Numbered from the stretch's first letter, positions 9,357-19,440 are shown. The stretch: DNA of 64,000 nt from Amycolatopsis viridis (GCF_011758765.1 NZ_JAANOU010000001.1:4278001-4342000), one strand, 5' to 3'. Made by a program: numbers and translations. Notes: generated by a model from the sequence alone, not told the origin.

Positions 9357-10804
9357 CGTCCTGCCGGGTCCTCGGGCTCGTCCGGGCCGTCGCGCCGGAT
9401 GCGCCGGGCCTCCTTGCGCTCCGCGGCCGAGACGCGGTTGTTCTTCTCCAGCCGCGCGTCGGTGCCCCGGCCGGTCAGGTGCGCCGCCACACCGGGCGTC
9501 GACGGCTCCCACTCGAACGTGATGTCGCCGATGGTCACCGGGCAGCCGGGCTCGGCACCACGCTTGGCCAGCGCATCCTCCACACCGAGCCGGTTGAGCC
9601 GGTCGGCGAGGTAGCCCACGGCCTCGTCGTTGCCGAAGTCGGTCTGCCGGATCCACCGCTCGGGACGGGCGCCCCGCACGATGAAGCCACCCGGCTCCTC
9701 GGGGTCCTCCTCGATGGTGAAGCCCGAATCGTCGACCGCGACCGGGCGCAGCACGATCCGCGTCGGCTCCGCCTCGGGCTGCGCCGCGCGGTACTTCTCG
9801 ACCTCCCGGGCCAGCGCGTAGGTCAGCTCCCGCAGACCCTGGCGCGTCACCGTGGACACCTCGAACACCGGCAGGCCGCGCGCCTCGAACTCGGGCCGCA
9901 CCATTTCGGCCAGCTCGGCCGCGTCCGGCACGTCGGTCTTGTTCAGCACCACCACCCGCGGCCGTTCGTCCAGGTCACCACCGAGCGCGGGGGTGTAGCG
10001 GGCGAGCTCGGACTCGAGGGCGTCCACGTCGGACACCGGGTCGCGGCCCGGCTCGAAGGTGGCGCAGTCGACGACGTGCACCAGCACCGCGCAACGCTCG
10101 ATGTGGCGGAGGAAGTCCAGGCCGAGCCCCTTGCCCTCGCTGGCGCCCGGGATCAGGCCGGGCACGTCGGCCATCGTGAACACGGTGTCGCCCGCGTTGA
10201 CGACGCCGAGGTTCGGCACCAGCGTCGTGAAGGGGTAGTCGGCGATCTTCGGCTTCGCCGCGGACAGCACCGAGATCAGCGACGACTTGCCGGCCGACGG
10301 GAACCCGAGCAGGCCCGCATCGGCGACTGAACGCAGCTCCAGCACCAGGCTGCGCTGCTCACCGGGCTCGCCGAGCAGTGCGAACCCGGGCGCCTTGCGG
10401 GCCTTGGACGCCAGCGCCGCGTTGCCAAGGCCCCCGCGCCCGCCCTGTGCGGCGACGAAGGTCGTGCCCGGGCCGACCAGGTCCGCCAGGACCTCGCCGT
10501 CCTCGGACAGCACAACGGTGCCGTCGGGCACCTTCAGCTCCAGGGTCTCGCCCGCCGCGCCGGCGCGGTTGCTGCCCTGGCCCTGGCGGCCGTTGGTGGC
10601 CTTGGCGTGCGGGTGGAAGTGGAAGTCGAGCAGCGTGTGCACGTTCGGGTCGACGACCAGGAGCACATCGCCGCCGTTGCCGCCGTTGCCCCCGTCGGGA
10701 CCGCCGAGCGGCTTGAACTTCTCGCGGTGGATCGAGGCACAGCCGTGCCCGCCGTCGCCCGCGGCAACGTGGATCACCGCGCGGTCAACGAACCGGGACG
10801 CCAT
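9353..10804 (-). CDS. obgE: Obg family GTPase
   Basis: A 483-residue essential GTPase linked to 50S assembly and the stringent response. In order: a glycine-rich Obg fold ([14 protein letters not shown], about residues 1-158), a G domain with Walker [10 protein letters not shown], switch TTLVPN, DVPGLI and NKTD motifs, and a C-terminal OCT domain with a charged tail ([14 protein letters not shown]). The start ATG 10804 gives [13 protein letters not shown], the usual Obg N-terminus; an 18-codon upstream extension is not supported. It lies downstream of rpmA with a hairpin between, and its stop overlaps proB. Confidence 0.95.
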   Translation of the reverse strand: MASRFVDRAVIHVAAGDGGHGCASIHREKFKPLGGPDGGNGGNGGDVLLVVDPNVHTLLDFHFHPHAKATNGRQGQGSNRAGAAGETLELKVPDGTVVLSEDGEVLADLVGPGTTFVAAQGGRGGLGNAALASKARKAPGFALLGEPGEQRSLVLELRSVADAGLLGFPSAGKSSLISVLSAAKPKIADYPFTTLVPNLGVVNAGDTVFTMADVPGLIPGASEGKGLGLDFLRHIERCAVLVHVVDCATFEPGRDPVSDVDALESELARYTPALGGDLDERPRVVVLNKTDVPDAAELAEMVRPEFEARGLPVFEVSTVTRQGLRELTYALAREVEKYRAAQPEAEPTRIVLRPVAVDDSGFTIEEDPEEPGGFIVRGARPERWIRQTDFGNDEAVGYLADRLNRLGVEDALAKRGAEPGCPVTIGDITFEWEPSTPGVAAHLTGRGTDARLEKNNRVSAAERKEARRIRRDGPDEPEDPAGR

Positions 10805-10858
10805 CGTGAAGCCTCTTCTCGTTCTTCGAAAGGGATGTTCAGCCACCCTCAGCAACAA

Positions 10859-10891
10859 GGGGCGGGACCGGATCTGTTCCGGGCCCGCCCC
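10859..10891 (-). terminator. Hairpin between rpmA and obgE
   Basis: An inverted repeat with 14-base arms (10859-10872 and 10878-10891), one mismatch and a 5-base loop lies 33 nt after the rpmA stop. It is GC-rich, with only a short T-rich tail on the minus strand (TTGTT). It probably acts as a partial terminator or attenuator separating the ribosomal protein genes from obgE-proB. Confidence 0.6.
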
Positions 10892-10924
10892 TCGCTGAAG
10901 GTGCTGGGTTGTCTAGCCGGACCC

Positions 10925-11182
10925 TCAGGCCTCGGCCGGGACGATGTTGACCGTCTTGCGGCCACGCTTCGAGCCGAACTCCACGGTGCCCGCCGACAGG
11001 GCGAACAGCGTGTCGTCGCCGCCGCGGCCGACGTTCAGGCCGGGGTGGAACTTGGTGCCGCGCTGGCGGACCAGGATCTCACCCGCGTTCACGAGCTGAC
11101 CACCGTAGCGCTTGACGCCGAGGTACTGGGGGTTGGAGTCGCGCCCGTTGCGGGAGCTGGACGCACCCTTCTTGTGTGCCAT
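10925..11182 (-). CDS. rpmA: 50S ribosomal protein bL27
   Basis: An 85-residue bL27. The N-terminus [16 protein letters not shown] and [18 protein letters not shown] are diagnostic, and the N-terminal arm reaches the peptidyl-transferase centre. There is no firmicute-type N-terminal extension needing cleavage. It lies 15 nt after rplU, in the universal rplU-rpmA pair. Confidence 0.97.
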   Translation of the reverse strand: MAHKKGASSSRNGRDSNPQYLGVKRYGGQLVNAGEILVRQRGTKFHPGLNVGRGGDDTLFALSAGTVEFGSKRGRKTVNIVPAEA

Positions 11183-11197
11183 GGCTCCTGCAGCTCC

Positions 11198-11512
11198 TTA
11201 CTTCGTGATTCCGGTGACCTCGACGCGGGTCAGCTGCTGACGGTGACCCTGCCGCTTGTGGTACCCGGTCTTGTTCTTGAACTTGTGGATGCGGATCTTG
11301 GGACCCTTGGTCTGCTCGACGACCTTGCCGGTGACCGAGATCTTCGCGAGTGCTTCGGCATCCGCCGTGACATCGCTGCCGTCGACGTACAGCACGGCGG
11401 GGAAAGAGTGCTCGGTGCCCGGCTTGCCCTCGAGCTTCTCGACCTCGACGACGTCGCCGACGGCCACCTTGTACTGCTTGCCGCCGGTCTTGACGATCGC
11501 GTACGCCGACAC
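11198..11512 (-). CDS. rplU: 50S ribosomal protein bL21
   Basis: A 104-residue bL21, a 23S rRNA-binding protein of the large subunit. The N-terminal [11 protein letters not shown] and C-terminal [13 protein letters not shown] are family signatures. The start is GTG 11512 with AGGAG 6-7 nt upstream. rne ends 156 nt upstream on the same strand behind a hairpin, so this pair probably has its own promoter in the 11513-11628 gap. Confidence 0.97.
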   Translation of the reverse strand: MSAYAIVKTGGKQYKVAVGDVVEVEKLEGKPGTEHSFPAVLYVDGSDVTADAEALAKISVTGKVVEQTKGPKIRIHKFKNKTGYHKRQGHRQQLTRVEVTGITK

Positions 11513-11628
11513 GGAAGTCTCCTGCTAACTCGACAATGGGTGAGGGCTTGCGCCACGTCCCGCGGGGTGCGGTCCAGTGATCGCGCCATAGCCCGTCCGG
11601 GGACGGGCCGTCTTACAGGTTACGTGAC

Positions 11629-11654
11629 GCCCCGGCGCCTGCCGACACCGGGGC
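11629..11654 (-). terminator. Candidate terminator of rne
   Basis: An inverted repeat with 7-base arms, GCCCCGG (11629-11635) and CCGGGGC (11648-11654), and a 12-base loop starts 14 nt after the rne stop. A second palindrome, GCCCGTCC/GGACGGGC (11591-11608), follows. There is no T tract, so strength is uncertain. Confidence 0.4.
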
Positions 11655-11667
11655 TCACGAAGGTGGA

Positions 11668-14600
11668 TCAGCTCTGCTCCGAGGCGTGCACCGGCGGACC
11701 GGCCGGGCGCGACGCCGCCCGGCGCGGGCGCCGGCGGGCCGTCCGGGTGGCCGGCGTCGGCACGCTGACGTCCGGAGCGGGCTGCTCCTGGGCCGCATCT
11801 TCGGGGGTCTCCACGGCTTCCGTGGCGCCGTTCGTCACCGGCTTCTGCGGGACGTCCGCCTGGCCGGCCGGACCGGCCGTCACGGGCGCCTGCGGGGCCG
11901 GCGAGGGCTCGCTGGGCTCCGGCGGCGCGGCCGGCCTGCGAGCCACGCGGCGGGTCCGGGAGCTCGCCGGGCGCTCCGCACGCTGCGGCGCGGCCTGCTC
12001 CGGCTCAGCCTGCACCGTGGCGCGGGTCGTGGCGGGGGTCTCCCCCGGCGCTCCGGACGGACCGGCGGCGTCCGCGGAAGCCGGCTCGGCCTCGCCGGTG
12101 GCGGCCTCGACCGCCGCGCCGGACCGCACGGGGGCATCGGCGGAGACGGCGCGGTGACCGGACGCCGGAGCTTCGGTGACCTTCTCGTCCTGGGCCGGGG
12201 CGTCCACGAACCTCGCCGTCCCGGAGTGGTCGGCCGCGTCCTCGGCTCCCGCCTCGTCCGGACCGGCCGAGGCCGTCCCAGCCCCGCCGCGCCGGGCATC
12301 GGACCGCTCACCGGCCTTCGACCCGCCCCGGGTCCGGCCGGAGCGCTCCCCGCGCTCCGCGCCGTTCGAGGCACCGCCGTCGGCCGGCTTGTCACCCTCG
12401 GTCTTCGTCGAGGCGATCTTCGCGGCCTTCGCCATCGCCTCGACCGCCGACAACGTGCTCTCGCGCTGCACCGGCGAGGGCTCCGGGCTCTTCGGCTCCA
12501 CCTGCGGCTCCTCGGCCTTGCCCCGGCCGCGGGACCGGCGCGAACCACCACCGCCGCCACCGCCGCCGTGCTGGTGCCCGCCGTTGCCGCCGTTGCCCGA
12601 CTTGACCGGTTCGGTCGACACGACGACCCCGCGGCCCTTGCAGTGCTCACACGTGGTGGAGAAGGCCTCGAGCAGACCGGTGCCGATCTTCTTGCGGGTC
12701 ATCTGCACCAGGCCCAGCGAGGTCACCTCGGCGACCTGGTGCCGGGTGCGGTCCCGGCCGAGGCACTCCGTCAGCCGCTTGAGCACCAGCTCGCGGTTGG
12801 ACTCCAGCACCATGTCGATGAAGTCGATCACGATGATGCCGCCGATGTCGCGCAGCCGCAGCTGGCGCACGATCTCCTCGGCCGACTCCAGGTTGTTGCG
12901 GGTGACCGTCTCCTCGAGGTTGCCGCCCGACCCGGTGAACTTGCCGGTGTTGACGTCGATCACCGTCATCGCCTCGGTGCGGTCGATGACGAGGTACCCG
13001 CCGGAGGGCAGCCAGACCTTGCGGTCCAGTGCCTTGGTCAGCTGCTCGTCGATGCGGTGGTCGGCGAAGACGTCACCGGTGCCCACGTAGCGCTTGACCC
13101 GCGACGTGAGGTCGGGGGCGACGTGGTCGACGTAGGCGCGGATGGTCTCCCAGGCCGTGTCGCCCTGGACCTCGAGCGAGACGAAGTCCTCGGTGAACAG
13201 GTCGCGAACGACCTTGACCAGCAGGTCCGGCTCCTCGTAGAGCATGACCGGGGCGGACGACTTCTTGCTGCCGGACGCCGCGTCGGCCTTCTCCTTGACG
13301 ACCTCCCACTGCGCCTTCAGCCGGCGGACGTCACGTTCCAGCTCCTCCTCGCTGATGCCCTCCGAGGCGGTGCGGATGATCACGCCGGCGTCCTCGGGGA
13401 CGATCCGCTTGAGGATGTCCTTGAGCCGCCGCCGCTCGTTCTCCGGCAGCTTGCGGGAGATGCCGGTGGCCCCGCCGGAGGGCATGTAGACCAGGAAGCG
13501 GCCGGGCAGCGAGATCTGGGTGGTCAGCCGGGCGCCCTTGTGCCCGACCGGGTCCTTGGTGACCTGGACCAGCACGTTGTCGCCGGTCGACAGGGCCTGC
13601 TCGATCTTGCGCGACTTGCCCTCCAGGCCGGCGGCGTCCCAGTCGACCTCGCCGGCGTAGAGCACGGCGTTGCGGCCGCGGCCGATGTCGACGAACGCGG
13701 CCTCCATCGACGGCAGCACGTTCTGCACGCGCCCGAGGTAGACGTTGCCGACGATCGAGCCGCTGCCCTGCGACGTCACGAAGTGCTCGACCAGGACACC
13801 GTCCTCGAGCACCGCGATCTGGGTGTGCTCGCCGCGCTCGGCGACCACCATGGTGCGCTCCACCGACTCGCGGCGGGCGAGGAACTCGGCCTCGGAGAGG
13901 ATCGGCGCGCGGCGGCGGCCGGCCTCACGGCCGTCCCGGCGGCGCTGCCGCTTGGCCTCCAGGCGGGTCGAGCCGCGCACGCTGCGCACGCCGTCCGAGC
14001 TGCTGGTGCTCTTGTCCTCGGCCTTGGTCTCCCGGACGTGGACGACGGTGTTCGGCGGGTCGTCGCCGGTGGACTCGGCGGTGTCGGAGTCGGAGCCCTT
14101 GCGGCGGCGACGACGGCGGCGGCGACGGCTCGAGCCGTCGGCCTCGTCCGTGTCGTCCGTGGACTCGCCCTCGTCGGCGGTGTCCTCGTCGTCGGTCTTG
14201 CCGGCGTCCTCGGCCGGCCGGGTCTCGCCGGACGCCCGGGACTCCGCGTCCGCAGCCTCACCGGTGTCGGTGCTCTCGGTGGCGTTCTCGTCCCCGCCCT
14301 TGCCGCGGCCACGGCCACGGCGGCCGCGACGGCGGCGACGGCGGCCGGCGCCGTCCTCACCGTCGTCGCCGTCCTCGTCCGGACCGGCCTCCTCGACCGG
14401 GGCCGGCCGGGCGGCGGGCGTCTCGGCGGCGGTGGCCTCCGGCGGGAGGAACACCGGCGACGGCGCGGCGAACACCGGCATGTGCGGCGGGCGCTTCGGC
14501 TCCCGCGCGGGCTTCGGCTCCGGGGTGGGCTCCCGCTCGGCCGCGACCTCGGGAGTGGTCTCGGGCCGGCGAGCGGTCTCGGGCTGGCGAGTGGTTTCCG

Positions 14601-14997
14601 GCGCGGTCCCGGCCTGGGCGGCCTGGGTGGCCGGCTCCGTGGCAGGCGTCTCGGCGACCGGCTCCGGTGCGCTCTCCGCAACCGGGTCGGGCGCGGCCGC
14701 CGTGTTCTCGGCGGGGACGACCGCCTCGGGTGCGGCCGCCTCCTCGGTGGCCTGCTCGTCGGCCGGGGCGAGCGCCTCGGCGACCCGCACCGCGACCTCC
14801 CGCGGCACGCTCGACTGGGCGCTGCGTGCGGTCTCCCCCAGTTCGCTGAGCTTCGCCAGCACGACCCGGCTGCTGGAGCCGAGCAGCTTCGCCAGGGCGT
14901 GCACCCGGACGCGGGGCGGCAGTTCGCCCAACGGGCCGGTTGCGGGTACGGCGGTGTTCCCGCCGGTGTTCTCGGCGGGTGTGTCCGCGTTCGACAT
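11668..14997 (-). CDS. rne: Ribonuclease E/G family endoribonuclease
   Basis: A 1109-residue RNase E/G, the main single-strand RNA endonuclease and degradosome scaffold in actinobacteria. The catalytic core is central (about residues 370-800): S1-like domain (GSIVGNVYLGRVQNVLPSM), the Mg-binding DVNTGKFTGSGG region and the Zn-link CEHCKGRG. Both flanks are long and low-complexity. The N-terminal ~350 residues are Ala/Pro/Glu-rich with two Arg blocks separated by an acidic Asp/Glu tract; the C-terminal ~290 hold Gly/His and Ala/Pro/Arg-rich stretches. This internal placement of the core is typical of actinobacterial RNase E. The start ATG 14997 has GGAGGAG just upstream. Confidence 0.95.
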   Translation of the reverse strand: MSNADTPAENTGGNTAVPATGPLGELPPRVRVHALAKLLGSSSRVVLAKLSELGETARSAQSSVPREVAVRVAEALAPADEQATEEAAAPEAVVPAENTAAAPDPVAESAPEPVAETPATEPATQAAQAGTAPETTRQPETARRPETTPEVAAEREPTPEPKPAREPKRPPHMPVFAAPSPVFLPPEATAAETPAARPAPVEEAGPDEDGDDGEDGAGRRRRRRGRRGRGRGKGGDENATESTDTGEAADAESRASGETRPAEDAGKTDDEDTADEGESTDDTDEADGSSRRRRRRRRRKGSDSDTAESTGDDPPNTVVHVRETKAEDKSTSSSDGVRSVRGSTRLEAKRQRRRDGREAGRRRAPILSEAEFLARRESVERTMVVAERGEHTQIAVLEDGVLVEHFVTSQGSGSIVGNVYLGRVQNVLPSMEAAFVDIGRGRNAVLYAGEVDWDAAGLEGKSRKIEQALSTGDNVLVQVTKDPVGHKGARLTTQISLPGRFLVYMPSGGATGISRKLPENERRRLKDILKRIVPEDAGVIIRTASEGISEEELERDVRRLKAQWEVVKEKADAASGSKKSSAPVMLYEEPDLLVKVVRDLFTEDFVSLEVQGDTAWETIRAYVDHVAPDLTSRVKRYVGTGDVFADHRIDEQLTKALDRKVWLPSGGYLVIDRTEAMTVIDVNTGKFTGSGGNLEETVTRNNLESAEEIVRQLRLRDIGGIIVIDFIDMVLESNRELVLKRLTECLGRDRTRHQVAEVTSLGLVQMTRKKIGTGLLEAFSTTCEHCKGRGVVVSTEPVKSGNGGNGGHQHGGGGGGGGSRRSRGRGKAEEPQVEPKSPEPSPVQRESTLSAVEAMAKAAKIASTKTEGDKPADGGASNGAERGERSGRTRGGSKAGERSDARRGGAGTASAGPDEAGAEDAADHSGTARFVDAPAQDEKVTEAPASGHRAVSADAPVRSGAAVEAATGEAEPASADAAGPSGAPGETPATTRATVQAEPEQAAPQRAERPASSRTRRVARRPAAPPEPSEPSPAPQAPVTAGPAGQADVPQKPVTNGATEAVETPEDAAQEQPAPDVSVPTPATRTARRRPRRAASRPAGPPVHASEQS

Positions 14998-15495
14998 ACA
15001 TCTCCTCCGCCCCCGGGCGCGTCCCAGCCGCTCGGGCTGGCGGACGCGGCCGCACAGGGGCCCTTCCTGTCTGGTCCGCCGGGGTGGTCACCGCCGGCGG
15101 GAATCCTGTGCCTCGTCTCACCCCGACGGCGCCGGGGTCCGGCTCCCGCCGATGGCAGGTCCGCTCGGTGACGAGCCGTCCAAGCCGGCGGTTCCCGTCC
15201 GCCTGCCGCTCGTCGAGCCACCCAGGTGGGTCCTGGCGGCGACGACCTGGCGCTCTTCCAGCCTGTCTCCGGGCCGCTACCCCCGGACGGACCGCAGGTC
15301 GCGGTCGTGTCGGCGGAAGCAGCCAAGCCGAGTATCCCACACGGTGCGTCCGGTGCGGTGTAGTCGGTGCCGACAGTGGCGTGACCACGGCCGGGCGAAC
15401 TTGCGCGTCGCGCTTGTCGCTACCGCACGGGGTGGCTTAGCGTGCGGCAGAACGATCTCGGCTTCCGCCGCTGTTCGCCCTGTTGGAGGTCCCCG
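14998..15495. promoter_or_regulatory. Intergenic leader between rne and the divergent subtilase
   Basis: About 500 bases without a gene. On the minus strand GATACT (15331-15336) is a plausible -10 for rne, which would give a leader of roughly 325 nt with several GC-rich self-complementary stretches. The plus-strand end carries GGAGG (15485-15489) for the protease. E. coli rne is autoregulated through a long structured 5' leader; a similar role here is inference. Confidence 0.35.
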
Positions 15496-16821
15496 GTGCG
15501 CGCCTTCGGACGATCACTCGTCGCGGTGGCGTGCGCCACCCTGGTGATCACGCCGGCCCGCGCCACGGCGGCGGAACCGGAGCGAACGTGCCATGACGGC
15601 GGGCCGACCGTGCCCTACCTGGTGGTCTTCGACGGCGACACACCACGGGCGGCGGCCCGGGACCAGGTGCGGGACGCGTGCGGGGAACTGACCGGGTACT
15701 ACCCGCAGATCGGCGTGGGCGTCGCGGACGCCGACACCGGCTTCGCGCCCCGTCTGGGAGCGGGCCGCGCGTACAGCGCGCTGAACGAACGACGGGCCGC
15801 GCAGCGGCCGATGCGGCACGCGGTCGGGGCGACCGTCCCGGCGGAGGTGTCCTCGGCCGACCGGTCCGCCGAGCAGTGGAACCTCACCACGGTGGGTGGA
15901 CCCGGCGCGGGCAGCCCGGAGGTCGTGGTCGGCGTGCTGGACTCCGGCATCGATCCCGACCACCCCGACCTGGCCGCGGCGCTGGACCGCGACGACTCGG
16001 CGAGCTGCGTCGGCGGGATCGCCGATCCCGCCGAGGACGCGTGGCGGGCCACCACCTCCGGGCACGGCACCCACGTGGCCGGCATCATCGCCGCAGCCGA
16101 CGACGGCCGCGGCACCACCGGTGTCGCGCCCGGGACCCGCGTGGCGTCGGTGAAGGTCGTCGACGACCGCGGGATCGTCACACCCGAGGCCGTGGTGTGC
16201 GGGCTGATGTGGGCGGCCGAGCACCGGATGGCGGTGACCAACAGCAGCGTCGCGATCAACACGTGGGGCGCGTTCTGCACCTGGTCGCCGGGGCGCGAGG
16301 TGGTCCGCGAAGCCATCGGGCGGGCCGCGGCCTACTCGGCCGCGCGGGGCACGCTGAACGTGGCCGCCGCGACGAACGAAGCCACCGACCTGAGCCGGCC
16401 CGCCGGCGCGTGCGCGGCGCTGCCCGCGACCGCGCGGGACGTGCTGGCGGTGTCCGCGGTGGGGCGGGACGGGGCGAAGACGCGCTACAGCTCCTACGGA
16501 CTCGGCATGGTGGACCTGACCGCGCCGGGTGGCGACGGCGACGACTGCGTGCTCTCGACCGTGCCGGGCGGCTACGGGAAGCTGTGCGGCACGTCGATGG
16601 CCGCACCGCACGTGGCCGGAGCCGCGGCGGTGCTCGCCGCGGCGCGGCCGGGAGCGACGTCCGCGGACCTGAAGCAGGCGCTGGAAGAGCGTGCGCGGCC
16701 GGTGCCGTGCCCGGCGGAGTACGACCCCGCCGGCGACGGCCGGCCGGCGGCGGTCTGCGCCGGGTACACCCGGTACAACAGCTTCTACGGGCACGGGCTG
16801 GTGCAGACCGGGGCGGGTTGA
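15496..16821 (+). CDS. Secreted S8 family (subtilisin-like) serine protease
   Basis: A 441-residue precursor with a Sec-type signal peptide (about residues 1-26, ending ARATAA), a short propeptide with Cys-rich start, and a subtilase domain. The catalytic triad is Asp149 (GVLDSGIDPDHPDL), His190 (SGHGTHVAG) and Ser367 (GTSMAAPH). Several Cys residues suggest disulfides in the mature extracellular enzyme. GTG 15496 is chosen because GGAGG lies 6 nt before it and the signal peptide begins there; an in-frame start 54 nt upstream would add a non-signal extension. No transmembrane anchor is at the C-terminus, so it should be released. It ends 8 bases from a convergent ABC permease gene. Confidence 0.9.
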   Translation: MRAFGRSLVAVACATLVITPARATAAEPERTCHDGGPTVPYLVVFDGDTPRAAARDQVRDACGELTGYYPQIGVGVADADTGFAPRLGAGRAYSALNERRAAQRPMRHAVGATVPAEVSSADRSAEQWNLTTVGGPGAGSPEVVVGVLDSGIDPDHPDLAAALDRDDSASCVGGIADPAEDAWRATTSGHGTHVAGIIAAADDGRGTTGVAPGTRVASVKVVDDRGIVTPEAVVCGLMWAAEHRMAVTNSSVAINTWGAFCTWSPGREVVREAIGRAAAYSAARGTLNVAAATNEATDLSRPAGACAALPATARDVLAVSAVGRDGAKTRYSSYGLGMVDLTAPGGDGDDCVLSTVPGGYGKLCGTSMAAPHVAGAAAVLAAARPGATSADLKQALEERARPVPCPAEYDPAGDGRPAAVCAGYTRYNSFYGHGLVQTGAG

Positions 16822-16829
16822 TCGGACGG

Positions 16830-17657
16830 TCAGCGGAGGAGCAGCCCGCTCAGCCGGCGGGCCGCGCCCCAGACACCGAGAACCGCGAGCGCCACCAGGT
16901 AGGCGATGTGACCGATCATGGCGGGGTGCAGCGCGCCTGCGGCGAGTTCGCGCATCAGCTGGATGCCGTGGTACAGCGGCGAGCACTGCACCACGATTCT
17001 CAGGGCCTCCGGGTAGACCGTCAGCGGGTAGAACGTCGTGGAGAACAGGAACATCGGGACCACGGCGAGCTGGATGTAGTCGAACTGCGAGGTCGACCGC
17101 AGGAACGTCGCGCAGGTCATGCCGACGGCGGCGAACGCGAACGCGATCAGCAGCGCGACCGGGATCATCAGCACCGCCCACGGCGAGCTGACCAGGCCCA
17201 TCACCGCCATGACGGCGAAGAACGCCGCCGAGTACAGCCCGCCGCGCAGCACGGCCCACGCGATCTCGCCGACCGCGATGTCCAGCGGGCCGATCGGGGT
17301 GGCCAGCATCGCGTCGTAGGTCTTGGCGTAGCGGACCTTGAAGAACACGTTGAACGTGCTGTCGAAGATCGCGCCGTTCATCGCCGACGAGGCCAGCAGC
17401 GCGGGCGCGACGAACGCCACGTAGCTCATCGGCGCGCCGTCCGGGCCGGTCGCGTCCCCGACCAGCCTGCCGAAGCCGATCTGGAACGCCACCAGGTAGA
17501 ACAGCGGCTCGAGCACCCCGGAGGCGAACACCAGCCACATCCGCGAGTAGGCCAGGACCGACCGCTCGACCAGCTTGCTCGCGCGCCCGGCGTACAGGCC
17601 CGGCGGCAGGACGCGCAGGAGCAGTCCGCGGCGCGGGGTGCGGGTCAGGGCTGTCAT
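16830..17657 (-). CDS. ABC-2 type transporter permease
   Basis: A 275-residue permease with about six membrane helices and the ABC-2 layout (SPLYHGIQLMRELAAGALHP near the end). It is third in the operon ATPase - permease - permease, starting 2 nt after the stop of the second gene. Paired with the upstream permease it should form the channel of an exporter. The DrrB/NodJ-like family exports drugs, lipids or polysaccharides; the cargo is unknown. Confidence 0.87.
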   Translation of the reverse strand: MTALTRTPRRGLLLRVLPPGLYAGRASKLVERSVLAYSRMWLVFASGVLEPLFYLVAFQIGFGRLVGDATGPDGAPMSYVAFVAPALLASSAMNGAIFDSTFNVFFKVRYAKTYDAMLATPIGPLDIAVGEIAWAVLRGGLYSAAFFAVMAVMGLVSSPWAVLMIPVALLIAFAFAAVGMTCATFLRSTSQFDYIQLAVVPMFLFSTTFYPLTVYPEALRIVVQCSPLYHGIQLMRELAAGALHPAMIGHIAYLVALAVLGVWGAARRLSGLLLR

Positions 17658-17659
17658 CG

Positions 17660-18463
17660 TCAGACCACCAGCCGCCGGTAGAAGTAGCGGCGGGCGAGAA
17701 CGGCGCCGATCGCGAACAGGGCCGCCAGGAAGGCCAGGTGGCCGAGCGCCGCGGCCGGGCTCAACCCGCCGAGGGTGACCCCCCGGGCGAGTTCGTTGCC
17801 GTGCCACAGCGGCGAGATCCAGGCCAGCCAGCGCACCGCGAGCGGGATCTGGCCGATCGGGAAGAACGTGCCCGCGAACAGGGTCATCGGCATCACTACG
17901 AACCGGAACACGGCGTTGAACCGGACGCCCTCGTCGTACGTGGTCGCGGCCAGCGCGGTGACCGGCGCGGCGCACGCCAGCCCGGTGACGGTGCCGACCA
18001 GCACCACCAGCACGGCCCCGGCGTTCAGCCAAGCCCCGAACGGTATCGCGACCAGCGCGTACACCGAGCCGGACAGCAGCAGCCGCAGCGCCACCCAGAT
18101 CAGGTGCCCGCCCAGCACCTGCCCCGGGGTGACCGGGGTGGCCGTGACGGCGAGGTAGTCCTTCTGCCACTTGAACCCGGACAGCACCGGGTACGTCGAC
18201 TCGCCCACCGCGTTCTGCAACGCCGCCGACACCAGCAGCGCAGGAGCGATGTAGTGCACATAGGACAGTCCACCGGTGGCAGGCCCGGCCTGCACCTGCG
18301 ACCCGAACCCCAGCCCCATCGCGAGCAGGAACAACAGCGGCTGCAGACCGGTGGAGTACACATTGGACCGCCAATACCGCCGGTACCACGCCCAGTACCC
18401 CTCGACACGCAACCACGCGCCCCGCCACGCCGGCACGACCCGGCCCGTCGACCCGGCGACCAT
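17660..18463 (-). CDS. ABC-2 type transporter permease
   Basis: A 267-residue ABC-2 permease with about six hydrophobic helices and the conserved segment TLFAGTFFPIGQIPLAVRWLAWISPLWHGNELARG. Its ATG overlaps the ATPase stop as TGATG, so it is translationally coupled. It resembles the third gene only moderately, indicating a heterodimeric channel. It likely works with the adjacent ATPase as a NodIJ/DrrAB-type exporter. Confidence 0.87.
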   Translation of the reverse strand: MVAGSTGRVVPAWRGAWLRVEGYWAWYRRYWRSNVYSTGLQPLLFLLAMGLGFGSQVQAGPATGGLSYVHYIAPALLVSAALQNAVGESTYPVLSGFKWQKDYLAVTATPVTPGQVLGGHLIWVALRLLLSGSVYALVAIPFGAWLNAGAVLVVLVGTVTGLACAAPVTALAATTYDEGVRFNAVFRFVVMPMTLFAGTFFPIGQIPLAVRWLAWISPLWHGNELARGVTLGGLSPAAALGHLAFLAALFAIGAVLARRYFYRRLVV

Positions 18464-19389
18464 CAGTCCACCAGTGTCCGACCGGTCAGGCGGAGGAACA
18501 CGTCCTCCAGCGAACCGCGCCGCACCAGTGACGACAGCGGCCGCACACCCCGCTCGTGCACCTGCTCCAGCGCCGCCTCACCGTTGGCCGTGTAGAGCAG
18601 CAGGCGGTCGGGCAGCACCTCGACCCGCTCGGCGAGGTCGGCGACGCGGCCGGCGGGGACCTCCTCCCCCGGCGCGAACCGCAGCTCCACCACCTCGCGC
18701 GTGGAGTAGCGCAGGATCAGCTCGGCCGGTGACCCCTCGGCGACGATGCGGCCGCCGTCCATCACGACGAGCCGGTCACACAACTGCTCCGCCTCGTCCA
18801 TGTAGTGCGTGGTGACGATGAGCGTGACGCCCTGCGCCTTGAGCCGGAACAGCCGGTCCCACAACAGGTGCCGCGCCTGCGGGTCCAGGCCCGTGGTCGG
18901 CTCGTCGAGCAGCAGCAGCTCCGGATCGTTGACCAGCGCCCTGGCGATGGTCAACCGCCGCTTCATACCGCCGGACAACGGCTCGACCTCGTCCTCGGCG
19001 CGGTCGGACAGCTGCGCGAACTCCATCAGCTCGACCGCCTTGCGCCGCACGTGCGCCCGGGACAGCCCGAAGTACCGCCCGTAGACGTGCAGGTTCTGCC
19101 GCACGGTCAGCTCGTTGTCGAGGTTGTCCTGCTGCGGCACCACGCCGAGGCGGGCGCGGATGCGCGGGCCGTCGACGTCCGGGTCCATGCCGAGGACCGT
19201 CAGGTCGCCGTCGGTGCGTGGCGACACCGAGGCGATCATCCGCATGGTGGACGACTTGCCCGCGCCGTTGGGCCCGAGGAACCCGAACGCCTCGCCGCGC
19301 CGGACCTCGACGTCGATCCCCCGCACCGCCTCGAAGTCGCCGAAGCGCTTCACCAGCGCCTTGGCCCGCACCATGCTCGGTTCGTCCAC
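18463..19389 (-). CDS. ABC transporter ATP-binding protein, DrrA/NodI type
   Basis: The ATPase of the exporter operon. Walker A GPNGAGKSS, Q-loop VPQQDNLD, signature LSGGMKRR, Walker B LLLLDEPTTGLD and the H-loop VTTHYMDEAEQLCDR are all present. A C-terminal ~80-residue domain is typical of DrrA/NodI proteins. The start is uncertain: GTG 19389 (VDEPSMVRAK), ATG 19374 or GTG 19413 are in frame, and none has a strong Shine-Dalgarno. It is followed by two permease genes with overlapping stops and starts. Confidence 0.88.
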   Translation of the reverse strand: MDEPSMVRAKALVKRFGDFEAVRGIDVEVRRGEAFGFLGPNGAGKSSTMRMIASVSPRTDGDLTVLGMDPDVDGPRIRARLGVVPQQDNLDNELTVRQNLHVYGRYFGLSRAHVRRKAVELMEFAQLSDRAEDEVEPLSGGMKRRLTIARALVNDPELLLLDEPTTGLDPQARHLLWDRLFRLKAQGVTLIVTTHYMDEAEQLCDRLVVMDGGRIVAEGSPAELILRYSTREVVELRFAPGEEVPAGRVADLAERVEVLPDRLLLYTANGEAALEQVHERGVRPLSSLVRRGSLEDVFLRLTGRTLVD

Positions 19390-19440
19390 ACCGAGCACAC
19401 TACGACCGGCCACCGACAGTTTTCGATCGGTTCACGAACA

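Noticed and set aside
11686..15171. Very long open frame on the plus strand opposite rne
   Set aside because: Composition artefact of high G+C; rne on the minus strand has full RNase E homology, and the opposite product is low-complexity with no domains.
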